64,000 bases of DNA from Streptomyces violaceusniger (GCA_005405945.1 BJHW01000002.1:1860001-1924000); one strand, 5' to 3'; shown: positions 18,829 to 28,299, numbered from the stretch's first letter. Translations and numbers: made by a program. The notes: generated by a model from the sequence alone, not told the origin.

Positions 18829-19066
18829 ATGGAGATCGTGGCATTTCGGAGACGAGCGATGAATCTGATGGCGGCCGTAGTATGCACCGGTGCCGTCGTG
18901 GTGGGTGCCGGTGTTCCGGCGAATGCCGCGGAGCCCGAGCATGAAGTTATTCCGATCGATCTTCTTCTGGCCGGTTCCTATGCGGATCCGGTCCGGGATG
19001 CGATGGGCATCTGGAACAAGGCCGTTCCCCGGATCAAGTTCGTCGAGCAGGACAGGATCTACTCGA
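18829..19066 (+). pseudogene. Truncated secreted protease, snapalysin-like N-terminus
   Basis: Encodes a signal peptide (MEIVAFRRRAMNLMAAVV..., with cleavage near VPANAA) and the first part of a mature region including AMGIWNKAVPRIKFVEQ, which resembles the start of snapalysin (M7) metalloproteases. The frame then runs into unrelated sequence and the zinc motif HExxH never appears, so the catalytic part is missing. The segment that follows (about 19050-19190) instead reads on the opposite strand as part of another unidentified protein (LSDVGAVAVTTGPG). This marks a deletion or recombination junction near 19060. Identification of the family is by eye. Confidence 0.5.
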
Positions 19067-19190
19067 CGGCCCCGGCCCGGTCGTCACGGCGACCGCTCCG
19101 ACGTCGGACAGCCGCGGGTCCACCTCCTCCAGCGCCCGGCCAGGCAGGGTCACCTCGAACCAGGCCCAGTCGTAGTAGGCCCTCACGCGG

Positions 19191-19820
19191 TCAGCTGGGC
19201 GGGAACAGCGTGAACAATTTCTCAACGACCCCCGCTGGTGCAGAGTCCGGGGACCCCGCGTTGTAAGGCGGCTCCGGCGCATACTCGATGAGGAGCTGAA
19301 GGGCCTGAGCCACGTCGTCGCCCGCAATCAGACCAGCGAGGGTGAAGGCCATGTCGATGCCCGCCGAGACGCCCGCCGCGGTCGCGTAGTGACCGTCGAT
19401 GACGACCCGCTCGTTCGTCGGCGTCACACCGAACTCGGCGAGGTGCTCGAGCGCACCCCAGTGGGTTGTTGCCCGACGGCCATTGAGGACTCCAGCGGCG
19501 GCGAGGATCAAGGCCCCCGTGCAGACGGAAGCCATCCACGCAGAGGTCCGATCGACCGTGCGCAACCATGCGTGCAGGCTCCCGTCGGACATCTGCTCCG
19601 CCTGGCCCGGGCCTCCACCGACGATCACCACGTCTGGGTTCGGCACGTCGGCGAGACGTGCGACGACGTTGATCGACAGGCTGCGCAAATCGTTGCGGAC
19701 AAGGCCCGGATGCTCAGCGACGAAGACGACCTCGGTTTCCGGGAGGCGGCCCAGGACCTCATAGGGTCCGATAACGTCCAGCGAAGTGAACTCGGGATAG
19801 AGAACGATCGCGACCTGCAT
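19191..19820 (-). CDS. DJ-1/PfpI-family protein, isonitrile-hydratase-like
   Basis: A 209-residue single-domain protein. It opens MQVAIVLYPEFTSLDVIGPYEVL and has the nucleophile elbow ASVCTGALILAAAG, with the active Cys near residue 99. Asp15 in the SLDVIGP segment plus this Cys match isonitrile hydratase (InhA), which hydrates isonitriles to N-formamides (family knowledge); other DJ-1 members are amidases or stress proteins. AAGGAG precedes the ATG. A GlxA-type regulator with the same fold lies upstream on the same strand and probably controls it. Confidence 0.75.
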   Translation of the reverse strand: MQVAIVLYPEFTSLDVIGPYEVLGRLPETEVVFVAEHPGLVRNDLRSLSINVVARLADVPNPDVVIVGGGPGQAEQMSDGSLHAWLRTVDRTSAWMASVCTGALILAAAGVLNGRRATTHWGALEHLAEFGVTPTNERVVIDGHYATAAGVSAGIDMAFTLAGLIAGDDVAQALQLLIEYAPEPPYNAGSPDSAPAGVVEKLFTLFPPS

Positions 19821-20159
19821 ACAGGGGGGCTCCTTCAGCTGCTGTGATGGCGGAACAATTCGGGCGCACTGACCCGGGTGACGGCAAGGACACCTCTGAT
19901 GAACCGTCGCATCACAAAGCGTAAAAGCGGCCCACCATGACGTCTATGTCTTGCAGACCAACAAATCTGCCATCCCGCGGGTCGGGAAGAAGCGAGCCGA
20001 CAGGGCGGCAACTGCCCCTCGCGCGCCGTTCAGAAGGCCATCGCTGTCCGGACGGGAGGACACCATCCCGCAGCTGAATCCCGAATCACGACGACAACGC
20101 CGTTGGATGGTGGCTTTCCGTGCGGGCGCTCGGCTCCGAAGCAGATCGCCGACGTCGTC
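19821..20159. other. Intergenic region, no gene seen
   Basis: 339 bp between the two DJ-1-fold genes, both on the minus strand. It should contain the promoter and leader of the isonitrile-hydratase-like gene. No convincing ORF, palindrome or terminator was found in it. Confidence 0.5.
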
Positions 20160-21145
20160 CTATCGAGGGTCAGGGGCGAGCATCGACGACTTCGCGCATG
20201 TACGGCGGTACTCCGTGGGCGAGACGTCGAGTTCACGCATGAACGCGAGACGCATCGCCTCCGGCGTCCCGTATCCGCAACAGCGCGCGATACGGACCAC
20301 GCCGTCGCGGGTGTCGGTCAGCATGCGCTGCGCGGCCTCCAGACGGATGAGGTCCACGTAGCGGCCTGGGGTCATCCCGACCTGCTCGGCGAAGGCGCGA
20401 GCGAATTGACGGGTGGACAAGCCGGCGCGCTGCGCCATCGCAGGAACCGACAGGTCCGATGCCAGGTTGGCGGCGGCCCAGTACTGGACCTCGCGCAGCG
20501 GATCCGAGCGGGCGATCTGCGCCGAAAGCTGCACGCTGAACTGTGCCTGATTGCCCGGCCGACGCACGTAGACCACCAGGAGCCGAGCGATCTCGTGTGC
20601 CACCGCGCGACCGAAGTCCTCCTCGACCAGGGCGATAGCGAGGTCCACCCCAGCCGTTACTCCCGCCGACGTGGAGATCGAGCCGTCCCGGACGAAGATC
20701 GGGACCGGATCGACCTGTATCCGGGGATACCTGCTCGCGAGGTAGTCACAGGATTCCCAGTGAGTCGTCGCCCGGCGGCCGTCGAGCAGTCCGGCCTCAG
20801 CCAGGAGATACGTCCCGGTGCACACCGACACCACACGTTTCACGTGAGGAGCACGCTCGCGCAGCCATGTCACGAGTCGGCTGTCGGCATCTCCCACACC
20901 CGGCCCACCCGGGACGAGAAGAAGGTCGGGATCCTCGACATCGGCCAAATCAAGATCAGGAACCAGCCGTAGGCCACCGGCGGATCGTACGGTCTCGCCT
21001 CCGAGCGAAGCCGTGCGAACGACGTAGGGAAGCGCGCTCGCGTTTCCGGTGAAGCGCGCTGCCGCCGAGAACACGTCCACGGGCCCGGCCACATCGAGGG
21101 TTGTACGCCGTCGAACAGGATGACCAGTATCGATTGGGTTCTCAT
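20160..21145 (-). CDS. GlxA-family regulator: DJ-1 domain plus AraC HTH (one frame break)
   Basis: A 328-residue regulator when one base is restored in the GGG run at 21098-21100; this joins MRTQSILVILFDGVQP to LDVAGPVDVFSAA, the expected continuous DJ-1 N-terminus. The DJ-1/PfpI domain (residues ~1-190, nucleophile-like VSVCTGTYLLAEAG) is followed by two AraC helix-turn-helix motifs (MAQRAGLSTRQFARAFAEQ and RIARCCGYGTPEAMRLAF). Family knowledge: the DJ-1 domain senses a small ligand and the AraC domain activates an adjacent operon. It likely acts on the isonitrile-hydratase-like gene. Annotating only from the downstream ATG would remove the first 17 residues. Confidence 0.8.
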
Positions 21146-21260
21146 CGCGGCGATACCGGTACCGCGGGAATGGCTCATCACATCGCCGAGGTTACTGGGC
21201 CTTCGCAGGCGGCCGGGGTGGTGTTGGCCGAGGGCGAGCGATGGCCGGCGGGTTGTGATC

Positions 21261-21777
21261 TCAGCGTTCGGTGAGATGTGATCGCACTGCCTCGGCCCCC
21301 ACCCGGCCGCGGTCGGTGAACCACAGGTTGAAAGAGATCCGGTGGCCCGGCTTCAGCGGCGGGGGCGAGGAGGGCGACATGGATGCCTTCCCGTGACATC
21401 CGTAGGGTGCTGTGCGCGGGTACGGTCACCGCTTTCGCCCGTCGGACGGTACCCGGCCTTTTCCTGTCGCGCTCGCGCAGCATGGAGACTCCCAGCTCCG
21501 GGGAGTCGGCGAAGACCAAAGTGTCATCCCGGTCCCCGACATTGCGGATCTCGAAGTACGCGGCAGCCGTCTGCCCGTTGGACGGGACGATACGACCGCC
21601 GCTGATCCTGATCTTCGGCGCGGGCTCTCCCGCCGCCCCGGTAGCCGTGTAGCCACTGAGCAAGGCCAGCGCCAGTGCGCAGCCGCCCACCGGTATCAGC
21701 GTCGCCCGCGCTCCCCGCGCCATGGCCTCCCTCAGGCGCCGTCGTGGTGCGGTGAGGTCATCGGTCGCTGAGGACAT
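21261..21777 (-). CDS. PCuAC-like periplasmic copper-chaperone family protein (frame break)
   Basis: About 171 residues: a membrane-anchor or signal helix (LIPVGGCALALALLSGY), then a cupredoxin-like domain beginning KIRISGGRIVPSNGQTAAAYFEI. The frame breaks at the G5 run 21361-21365 and needs one base fewer or two more to give the expected C-terminus (LKPGHRISFNLWFTDRG... TER). The family delivers Cu(I) to respiratory complexes via an H-M...M...H-x-M motif. Here the first His-Met pair is not visible and H-x-M is H-V-A, so copper binding is doubtful. Its start overlaps the end of the copA remnant by 20 bp on the same strand. Confidence 0.65.
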
Positions 21778-23100
21778 CGGACTTCCTTCCCGGGTGGCCG
21801 TGCTCGGCGGCCGCGGGGCCGTGTGAGGAGAGAGGAGCGGGCGGTGTGCCGGTTTGCGGCCTGCCGGGGGCGCAGGACCGCAGCCGCAGACTGTTGGCGA
21901 CGACCAGCACGGAGCTCGCGGACATGGCCGCGGCCGCGACCATGGGGTTGAGCCAGCCGGTCGCGGCCAGCGGAACGGTGACCACGTTGTACCCGAAGGC
22001 CCAGATGAGGTTGGCGCGGATGGTGCTCGGTGTGCGCCGGGTGAGCCGGATGGCGTCGACCACGGCCAGCATGTCGTCCCGTACGAGGGTGATGTCGGCC
22101 GCGCCGATCGCGGCGTCGGTGCCGCCGCCCATGGCCATGCCCAGGTCGGCGGAGGCCAGCGCGGCGGCGTCGTTGACTCCGTCGCCGATCACCGCGACGC
22201 ACCGGCCCTCGGCACGCAGCGCGGTGACGATCCGCTCCTTCTCCTCCGGGGTCACCCCGGCGTGGACCGTGTCGATGCCCCCCTGCCGTGCCATCGCATG
22301 GGCGGGGGCGGCTCCGTCACCGGTCACCAGCACCGGCTCGATGCCCAGCGCGCGCACGTCGCGCACGGCCTCGGGACTGGTGGGCCGCAGGGTGTCACCG
22401 ACGGTGAGCAACCCGGTGGGACGATCGTCGATCTCCACGATCACGACGGAGTGCGCCGCGTGTTCGGCGGCCTCGCGCGCCCGGCGCAGCGCGTCCGGCA
22501 GAGGCTCCGACGACCGGGGGCGGCGTACGCCTGGTGGCCCGCCACATGGCCGGACACGCCCTCACCCGCGACAGCCCGGAAGTCCGTCACCTCCGGCAGC
22601 CGCGTGTCACCATCCTCCTCGCGGCGGGCCGCCGCGACCACCGCCCGGCCGATGGGGTGTTCGGAGCCCTGTTCCACGGCCGCGGCCAGCCGGAGTACTT
22701 CCTTCGGTCCCGGCCCGCCCTCCGCCACCGCCACGTCGGCCAGGGACATACGGCCGGTGGTGAGGGCGCCCGTCTTGTCGAAGACCACGGTGTCCACGCG
22801 GCGCAGCCGCTCCAGCGCCTCCGGGCCGCAGACGAGGACGCCGAACTGCGCCCCTCGTCCACTGGCCACCAGGAACGCGGTCGGCGTGGCCAGCCCCAGC
22901 GCGCAGGGGCACGCGACGACGAGGACGGCCACCGCCGTGGTGACGGCCGCCTCTCCCGAGGCACCGGCGCCCAGCCAGAGACTCAGCACCGTGCCGGCGA
23001 TCGCCACGATCACCGGCACGAAGACTCCCGCCACCGCGTCGGCGAGCCGCTGGATTTTGGCCTTGCCCGCCGGTAGGTCAACGGGCCGTTGGTGGCGCAT
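21758..23100 (-). pseudogene. copA: Copper P1B-1 ATPase, 5'-truncated
   Basis: About 447 residues remain of a protein normally near 750. The sequence begins inside the family at GKAKIQRLADAVAGVF, just ahead of the helix carrying the copper motif CPC (VACPCALGLATPTAFL), and continues through DKTGALTTG, HP in EHPIGRA and GDGVNDAAALA to the last helices. The N-terminal HMA domains, first helices and actuator domain are missing, so it cannot pump. One internal frame break at the G5 run 22516-22520 is of the same kind as elsewhere in the window, but the 5' truncation is real: the sequence beyond it belongs to an unrelated divergent gene. It probably shared an operon with the PCuAC-like gene. Confidence 0.85.
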
Positions 23101-23144
23101 GATGGAGGCGCCCGTCCCGTCAGAAGCGAGGTGCCCGCGTCCCC

Positions 23145-23798
23145 ATGAAGCGCAAGACCAGAATCCTCCTGACGGGCCTGGCTTCCGTAGGCGTCGTCGC
23201 CGGCGCGGGCCTGCTGCACAACCGCCGGCCTGATCGCAGGGAACACCTCCACGTCACCGTCTTCAGCGAGCCCGGCTACATGGGCCGCAACCAGAGGCTG
23301 ACCTGGACCGGCGGCGAGCGCGAGGTCGTCCCGCTCACCCGGGTACAGCTGCCGCGCATCGGCTCGATCAGGCTGGAGCGGCTCGTGTACCGCTTCCAGC
23401 CCGAAGTGCGGCTACCGAACATGTACATCCTGCGGCACGCCCTCACCGAGCGCCCGGACCGCACGGACCCCGAGGGCGGCGCGGCCAGCTTCATCGCCAT
23501 GCACCAGCTCGCCGGCATGTTCTCGGTGGGCTTGTGGGAGCCGGTCCGCGAGTCCGAGGCGCGGTCGGGAGTGCGGCTCTGGGCCGGGCGCCCCGGCGAT
23601 CCGCTGCTCGGGCACGACGAGGGGGACCTTCCCGGTGAGGCGGCTCCCGGCAAGGCGGCGGCATCCGGCGAGGCGGCCGCTCCCGGCGCCCAGCCGTGGC
23701 ACGACGTCCTGGCCAACACGCCCGACCTCGGCTCCTGGAGTACCCGCACCCGCTACCTGGAATTCGGCTACCACGACGGGAGCGGCCCCCGCGGCTGA
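23145..23798 (+). CDS. Secreted protein with a beta/gamma-crystallin-like motif
   Basis: A 217-residue protein with an N-terminal signal or anchor (RILLTGLASVGVVAGAGLL), then HVTVFSEPGYMGRNQRLTW, which has the F/Y-x5-Y-x-G pattern of a crystallin Greek-key motif, usually a calcium-binding or structural fold. A low-complexity stretch of repeated PGEAA/PGKAA/SGEAA units (residues ~164-182) precedes a conserved-looking C-terminus (WHDVLANTPDLGSW). Function unknown. It starts 45 bp from the truncated end of copA, which suggests that a deletion brought it there. Confidence 0.6.
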   Translation: MKRKTRILLTGLASVGVVAGAGLLHNRRPDRREHLHVTVFSEPGYMGRNQRLTWTGGEREVVPLTRVQLPRIGSIRLERLVYRFQPEVRLPNMYILRHALTERPDRTDPEGGAASFIAMHQLAGMFSVGLWEPVRESEARSGVRLWAGRPGDPLLGHDEGDLPGEAAPGKAAASGEAAAPGAQPWHDVLANTPDLGSWSTRTRYLEFGYHDGSGPRG

Positions 23799-24465
23799 CC
23801 GGCCGTCCTGGTCCGGTATCCGTAGTGGTGTGGTGCGCGGCAGATCATCGGCAATGGGCTGCGTGCCGTTGACGGCGACCAGGTAGGTCCGCGAGTACAT
23901 CTGCGGCAGGAACGGCAGAAGCGGTTCTTTGATCAGGCTCAGCCCCGCAGGCGACGTTCTTGCTGGATGAGTCCCTTGTTTTCCGTCAGGTCGGCAGTCC
24001 CCAGACGATGAGGGGCAGCTGCTCAAGCTGCTGGAGTTCCGACTCGGGTGTCGCCGCGGAAGGGCCGCCGGCCCGCTCCGCGGTCAGCAGCGTCGCACGT
24101 CGAAAGTCGCCCTGATTGCCAACTCGAGCACGCATGCCAAGTCAACATTCAGTTGAATTGCGGGCTTTCCGGAGCCATGTGAGTCTGGTTGCGACCGCGG
24201 AACCGACCGTGAAGCCGATCGCCCTCAAGGGGGCGGGATCCGTTGCGTCGCCGGCTTGCGGCGGGCAGGCCGTGACGTCGCCTTGGACGTGGCGTCAACC
24301 GGGAGTCGCTGCGGGTGCTCATCGCGAACCTCTCCGAACAGGACCGCTACCTGCTAGCTACGCCACGAACTCCTGCCCCATGCGCAGACGGCCCTGACTT
24401 GCGACGTGGCCGAGGCTGTCATCCGTCAGCCCAGCTCCACGGTGACCTCGGAGGGAGCAAGCATC
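23799..24465. other. Gene-remnant region without an intact gene
   Basis: About 670 bp with only fragments. On the minus strand a possible 49-residue ORF (23986-24135) ends ELQQLEQLPLIVWGLPT, and around 23880-23940 a piece reads LSLIKEPLLPFLPQMYSR. On the plus strand near 24270-24360 a piece reading NRESLRVLIANLSEQDRYLL resembles region 4 of SigB/SigF sigma factors but is too short to assign. I interpret the stretch as decayed sequence. Confidence 0.4.
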
Positions 24466-25046
24466 GTGTTTCGCCTGATCGAGTCGGGGCGTACAGGGAC
24501 TGTGTGGACGCGCTCCGCCGCGCAAGGAGCTGTTGCCGGAGCCGTCGGTGGTCTGGTGATGACGCTCGGCGAGAAGGCTGAGCAATGCCTGACCGGACTC
24601 CCCGACTCTTTTGTGCCCGCGCGTACGTTGCGGCGTTTGCTCGCCATCCCCGAAAAGCCCGAGAAGCCCGGGAAGCAGCCGGTGGGGCTGAACCTGGCCA
24701 TGCACATGGGGCAGGCCGTGCTCGTGGGTTCCCTACGAGGAGTGATGGCCACTGCGGGGCTACGCGGGCCATGGGCCTCTGTGATGCTGCTGAGTGTGCG
24801 CCTGACCAACGACCAGACGCTGGAGAACCCACCGGCGTCGGAGCCCCGTCATGGACATGGCCCCGGCGGGAGCTGGCTGTGGACCTCGTCCACAAAGCCG
24901 TGTACGCGTTCGCGACCGGCCTGGTGGCGGACGTACTGACCGCCAGGCGCGGCCCCGGCCCCGGGCAGCTCCACGCCCGCCTGCGCCCGACGCGCCGCAC
25001 GGACATCGGCCCGCCGCCGACCGCGTGGCGTCGGGGCGGCCACTGA
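24466..25046 (+). CDS. Conserved hypothetical membrane protein (one frame break)
   Basis: About 193 residues after restoring one base in the CCC run 24828-24830. An N-terminal glycine-rich helix (AAQGAVAGAVGGLVMTLGE) and a central hydrophobic part (MGQAVLVGSLRGVMA) suggest membrane association; the C-terminus reads LAVDLVHKAVYAFATGLVADV. I chose the GTG with GGAGGGA upstream. The pattern of helices and short loops resembles uncharacterised actinobacterial membrane proteins; no function is known. Neighbours give no clear partner. Confidence 0.55.
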
Positions 25047-25231
25047 ACGCTGGCGCGAGATCGACCCGCGGTACTCAGGTGCACTCGCGCGTCGGGGCCA
25101 TGGGGTGTGCGACCCAGGAGACGCCTACCACGCGGCGGGTTCACTGGGGGCCGCGCTGAAACGGCCGCCGGTCGGGCGGGCAGTCCCAGTGGTTTCGGCG
25201 GATGTCCTGCTGAGCGGTCACCCAGGCGCCG

Positions 25232-25978
25232 CTATCTGGCGTCGGTAGGGACTTCCTCCAGCAGTTCGGGGCCGTTGTTGCGGACGTTGTTCACCGCGGG
25301 GGAGACGGGGCGGGCGTCCAGGTGGCCGCCGGCTGGGGTGGTCAACAGGGAGCGCAGTTCTCCCGGCTCCTGGTGGGCGGGGTCCAGCCAGATGTCCCAG
25401 TGGTGCGGGGCGATGGCCAGGGGCATGCGCGGATGGATCCGGTCGGCGGCATCGGCGGCGTCCGTGGTGATGATGGTGCAGGTTGCCAGCCACGCCCCTG
25501 GGGCGTCGTCGTCGCCGACGCTCGGGTCGCGCCAGAACTCGTACAGCCCGGCCATCGCCACGACCTCTCCGTCCCGCGGGCGGATGAAGTACGGCTGCTT
25601 GCGGGTCCTGCCCTTGCCGCCTTCGGCAGGGACGCTCTGCCACTCGTAGAACCCGTCGGCCGGCAGCAGGCAGCGGCGTCGGGCGAACGCCTTCCGGAAG
25701 GCCGGTTTCTCCGCCGCGGTCTCCGCACGCGCGTTGATCATCCGGGCGCCCACGGAGGTGTCCTTCGCCCAGGACGGCACCAGGCCCCAGCGCAGCGGCC
25801 GCAACTGCCGCACCACCTCACCGGTCCCGGTGTCGGTGCGCTCCAGCACCGACCACACCTGGTCCGTCGGCGCCACATTCCAGCTCGGCGCCAGTTCCTC
25901 ACGCGGATCCCACCGGCCGACCCGGAAGGCGCTGACCAGGTCCTGCGGGCTACGGGTGGAGGCGTATCGGCCGCACAC
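25232..25978 (-). CDS. SRAP (YedK/HMCES) abasic-site protein
   Basis: A 248-residue SOS-response-associated peptidase-family protein that crosslinks covalently to abasic sites in single-stranded DNA and protects them. The GTG start gives Met-Cys-Gly-Arg-Tyr, placing the catalytic Cys at position 2 after Met removal; an in-frame ATG three codons upstream would bury this Cys and is therefore not the start. Other family motifs: WNVAPTDQV, RWGLVPSWAKD, MINARAETAAEKPAFR, LLPADGFYEW, and the His in RMPLAI/PHHWDIWL. Length and motifs are complete, so it should be active. Confidence 0.93.
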   Translation of the reverse strand: MCGRYASTRSPQDLVSAFRVGRWDPREELAPSWNVAPTDQVWSVLERTDTGTGEVVRQLRPLRWGLVPSWAKDTSVGARMINARAETAAEKPAFRKAFARRRCLLPADGFYEWQSVPAEGGKGRTRKQPYFIRPRDGEVVAMAGLYEFWRDPSVGDDDAPGAWLATCTIITTDAADAADRIHPRMPLAIAPHHWDIWLDPAHQEPGELRSLLTTPAGGHLDARPVSPAVNNVRNNGPELLEEVPTDAR

Positions 25979-26172
25979 ACCTTCCACCCTGCCACGCCGG
26001 CGGCGACCAGGCAGGTGCCGGGAGCCCCGTCCGCGCCGCGGAGCGCGGGGCCCTCACTGGCGGTACGGGGCTTTGCTTCGGCCCGAACACCCATTCCAAG
26101 CTGCGCGGGTGCAGAAGCGGCCACGAACCGCCCACGACGTTGAACGCGTGGGCCCGGGGCCGGTGCGCGGTG

Positions 26173-26457
26173 TCAGCCGGCGCCTGCCGTCTGGCGTTGC
26201 CGTTCTCCGTCGGCGTGTGCCTTGCCCATGAGCGAGCCTTCGTCCTGCTCGTAGTGGGAGAGGGCCAGGCCGAGGCCGAAGAGCGTGGGAGCCCATTCGC
26301 CGACGAAGATGCCCCACCGGTCGGCGCGGTCCAGTCCGGTGCCGGGCTCGACGCGGAGCGAAGCGGCCCAGGTACCGACGGAAAGGCCGATGGAGACTAC
26401 GGCGGCGGTGTAGACGTGCTCGCTGCGCAGGCCCATATCGTGCAGCTTCTTGATCAT
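26173..26457 (-). CDS. Small conserved membrane protein
   Basis: A 94-residue protein opening MIKKLHDMGLRSEHVYTAAV, with two hydrophobic segments (AAVVSIGLSVGTWAASL and WAPTLFGLGLALSHYE) and a charged C-terminus. AAGGAGC lies eight bases before the ATG. No function known. Its position between SRAP and folE genes on the same strand does not imply an operon because gaps of about 200 bp lie on each side. Confidence 0.6.
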   Translation of the reverse strand: MIKKLHDMGLRSEHVYTAAVVSIGLSVGTWAASLRVEPGTGLDRADRWGIFVGEWAPTLFGLGLALSHYEQDEGSLMGKAHADGERQRQTAGAG

Positions 26458-26674
26458 GGCGGTGCTCCTTCGGGAAAGTCCCCCTCGGGCTCGCCTCGTG
26501 TGCCCAGCCTCCGGCCGGTGATGCAGGGGTCCGGGATCGCCGCGCGGCCAGGTGCCGGTCAGGCGCCCACCGGACCCCGGCTGGTCGACGTCTGCGCTTC
26601 CTCTGCCCAGCGGGAGCTGATCTGGGTGGCAATCACCAGCAACGCGTTCAACCGGGTATCGACCATGCTGTCGG

Positions 26675-27331
26675 TCACGAGGCCGCGCCGGTCAGGGCGA
26701 GGAATTCGCTGCGCGAGCGGGCGTCGGAACGCAGCAGCCCGAGCAGGGTGGAGGTCATGGTGCTCGATCCGGTGGCCTGGACGCCGCGCAGGGTCATACA
26801 GGAGTGCTCGGCCTCGATCACCACGCCGACGCCCTTGGGCTCCAGATGGGTCTGAAGCCAGTCGGCGACCTGCTTGGTCAGGCGTTCCTGGACCTGCGGT
26901 CGGCAGGCGAAGTGCTCGACGACACGGGCCAGCTTCGACAGGCCCAGGATGCGGCCGCCGGGCAGATAGCCGACGTGCGCGGTGCCGACGAACGGCAGCA
27001 GATGGTGTTCGCACACCGACCGGACGGGGATGCGGCGGGCCAGGACGAGTTCGTCGTAGCCCTCGTCGTTGGGGAAGGTGGTCAGGTCGAAGGGGCGCGG
27101 GCTGAACAGTTCCGCATAGGCGCGGGCCATCCGGCCCGGTGTGCCGCGCAGACTCTCCGATGAGGTGGAGATGCCCAGGGCGTTGAGGAACTGGCCGGCC
27201 GCGGCTTCCGCGGCGGCCAGGTCGATGTCACCGGACTCGTGGACCACCCGCAGGGCGGGGCCCGCGGGTGCCGGCTCCTCCTGGTCGTGCGGGCGTATTC
27301 GGGCGGTGGCGTGGGGCACGAGTTCGGTCAT
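26675..27331 (-). CDS. folE: GTP cyclohydrolase I (type IA)
   Basis: A 218-residue enzyme converting GTP to 7,8-dihydroneopterin triphosphate, the first step of folate (and of pterin or deazapurine) synthesis. Zinc ligands are present in SVCEHHLLPFVGTAHVGYLP and HSCMTLRGVQ; GLSKLARVVEHFACRPQVQE is the conserved substrate-binding part. The start is the ATG giving MTELVPHATARI. An in-frame upstream extension has no family similarity. In actinomycetes a housekeeping folE usually lies elsewhere, so this may be a second, conditionally used copy (inference). A Cys-rich regulator is transcribed divergently 216 bp away. Confidence 0.9.
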   Translation of the reverse strand: MTELVPHATARIRPHDQEEPAPAGPALRVVHESGDIDLAAAEAAAGQFLNALGISTSSESLRGTPGRMARAYAELFSPRPFDLTTFPNDEGYDELVLARRIPVRSVCEHHLLPFVGTAHVGYLPGGRILGLSKLARVVEHFACRPQVQERLTKQVADWLQTHLEPKGVGVVIEAEHSCMTLRGVQATGSSTMTSTLLGLLRSDARSRSEFLALTGAAS

Positions 27332-27547
27332 GTCAGCTGCCACCGATGTCCAGAACCGTGAACAGGACGAGGACGTTGTCCATGGGGAACTCCCGAGATG
27401 AGCATGTCGAAGGCAGCCGGACACCCCTGGCTCCCAAACGAGTTTCGCCAATGAATCTTGGTCTTATTGAGGTGGCGCGTCAAGCCGCGCAGTGCAGGGA
27501 GCCCAAAGAGCGCTGGTGCCTATGTGAGTGGGAGTTATCGTGCTCTG

Positions 27548-28299
27548 GTGGCTTCTGACTCGACTCCGCCCGTCGACGCGGTCAATACCGCCATCGACTC
27601 CGTCAGCGTCCTGAGCGAGGACTCGCGGCGGCGCATGTTCGTCTTCATCCGGCGTGCCGGCCGTGCCGTCACCCGTGACGAGGCCGCCGCGAGCGTCGGC
27701 ATCTCCCGCAAGCTGGCCGCCTTCCACCTCGACAAGCTCGTCGATGCCGGCCTGCTGCACGCCCGCTACGAGACGCCCGGCGGGATGCGGAAGGTCGGCA
27801 GACGGCCGAAGGTGTACGAACCCACCGACGCTCAGATCACGGTCAGCATCCCCGAGCGGCGCCATGAACTCTTGGCGGACCTCCTCCTGGACGCCGTCCT
27901 CACCGAGGGGGCCGACGAAAACGCCGCGCAGGCGGCGGTGCGGACCGCCGAGCAGCGCGGTCGGCGGATGGGCGAGACCGCGCGGGACGAGACCCGCCCG
28001 GGCCGCCTGGGCCCCGAGCGCGGGCTGACCGTCTGTGAGCGGCTGCTGGATGAGTACGGCTACGAACCCGTCCGGGAAGCCCCACCGAGCTCCGGCTGCG
28101 CAACTGCCCGTTCCACCCGCTGACGGCGAAGGCCCCCGACCTGGTGTGCGGCATGAACCATGCCTTCCTCGCCGGTTACCTCAATGGCCTTGAGGTCAAC
28201 GGGGTCCGGGCCGTGCTGGCTCCCGAGCCCGGGGAATGCTGTGTGCGGCTGGGCCCGAGCGACACCGATCGTGATGACCGGATGGCCCGCGATCGCTGA
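27548..28299 (+). CDS. Winged-helix regulator with SufR-like Cys-rich C-terminus (one frame break)
   Basis: About 250 residues after restoring one base in the C4 run 28080-28083. The N-terminal helix-turn-helix (RAVTRDEAAASVGISRKLAA, then FHLDKLVDAGLL) is ArsR/SufR-like. The restored C-terminus has Cys in NCPFHP, VCGMNHAFL and GECCVRL, a spacing that resembles SufR-type iron-sulfur-binding regulators (family resemblance by eye). It may therefore respond to iron, oxygen or a thiol stress. Start chosen at a GTG preceded by GGGAG; upstream in-frame sequence lacks a ribosome site. It is divergent from folE, its likely target (inference). Unrestored, the Cys cluster would be lost. Confidence 0.65.

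Noticed and set aside
24270..24360. A sigma-factor gene
   Set aside because: Only a short piece resembling region 4 is seen, with a frame break and no other sigma region; kept as part of the remnant region only.
25979..25987. ATG nine bases upstream as the start of the SRAP gene
   Set aside because: It would put three residues before the catalytic Cys, which must be the second residue; the GTG start fits the family.
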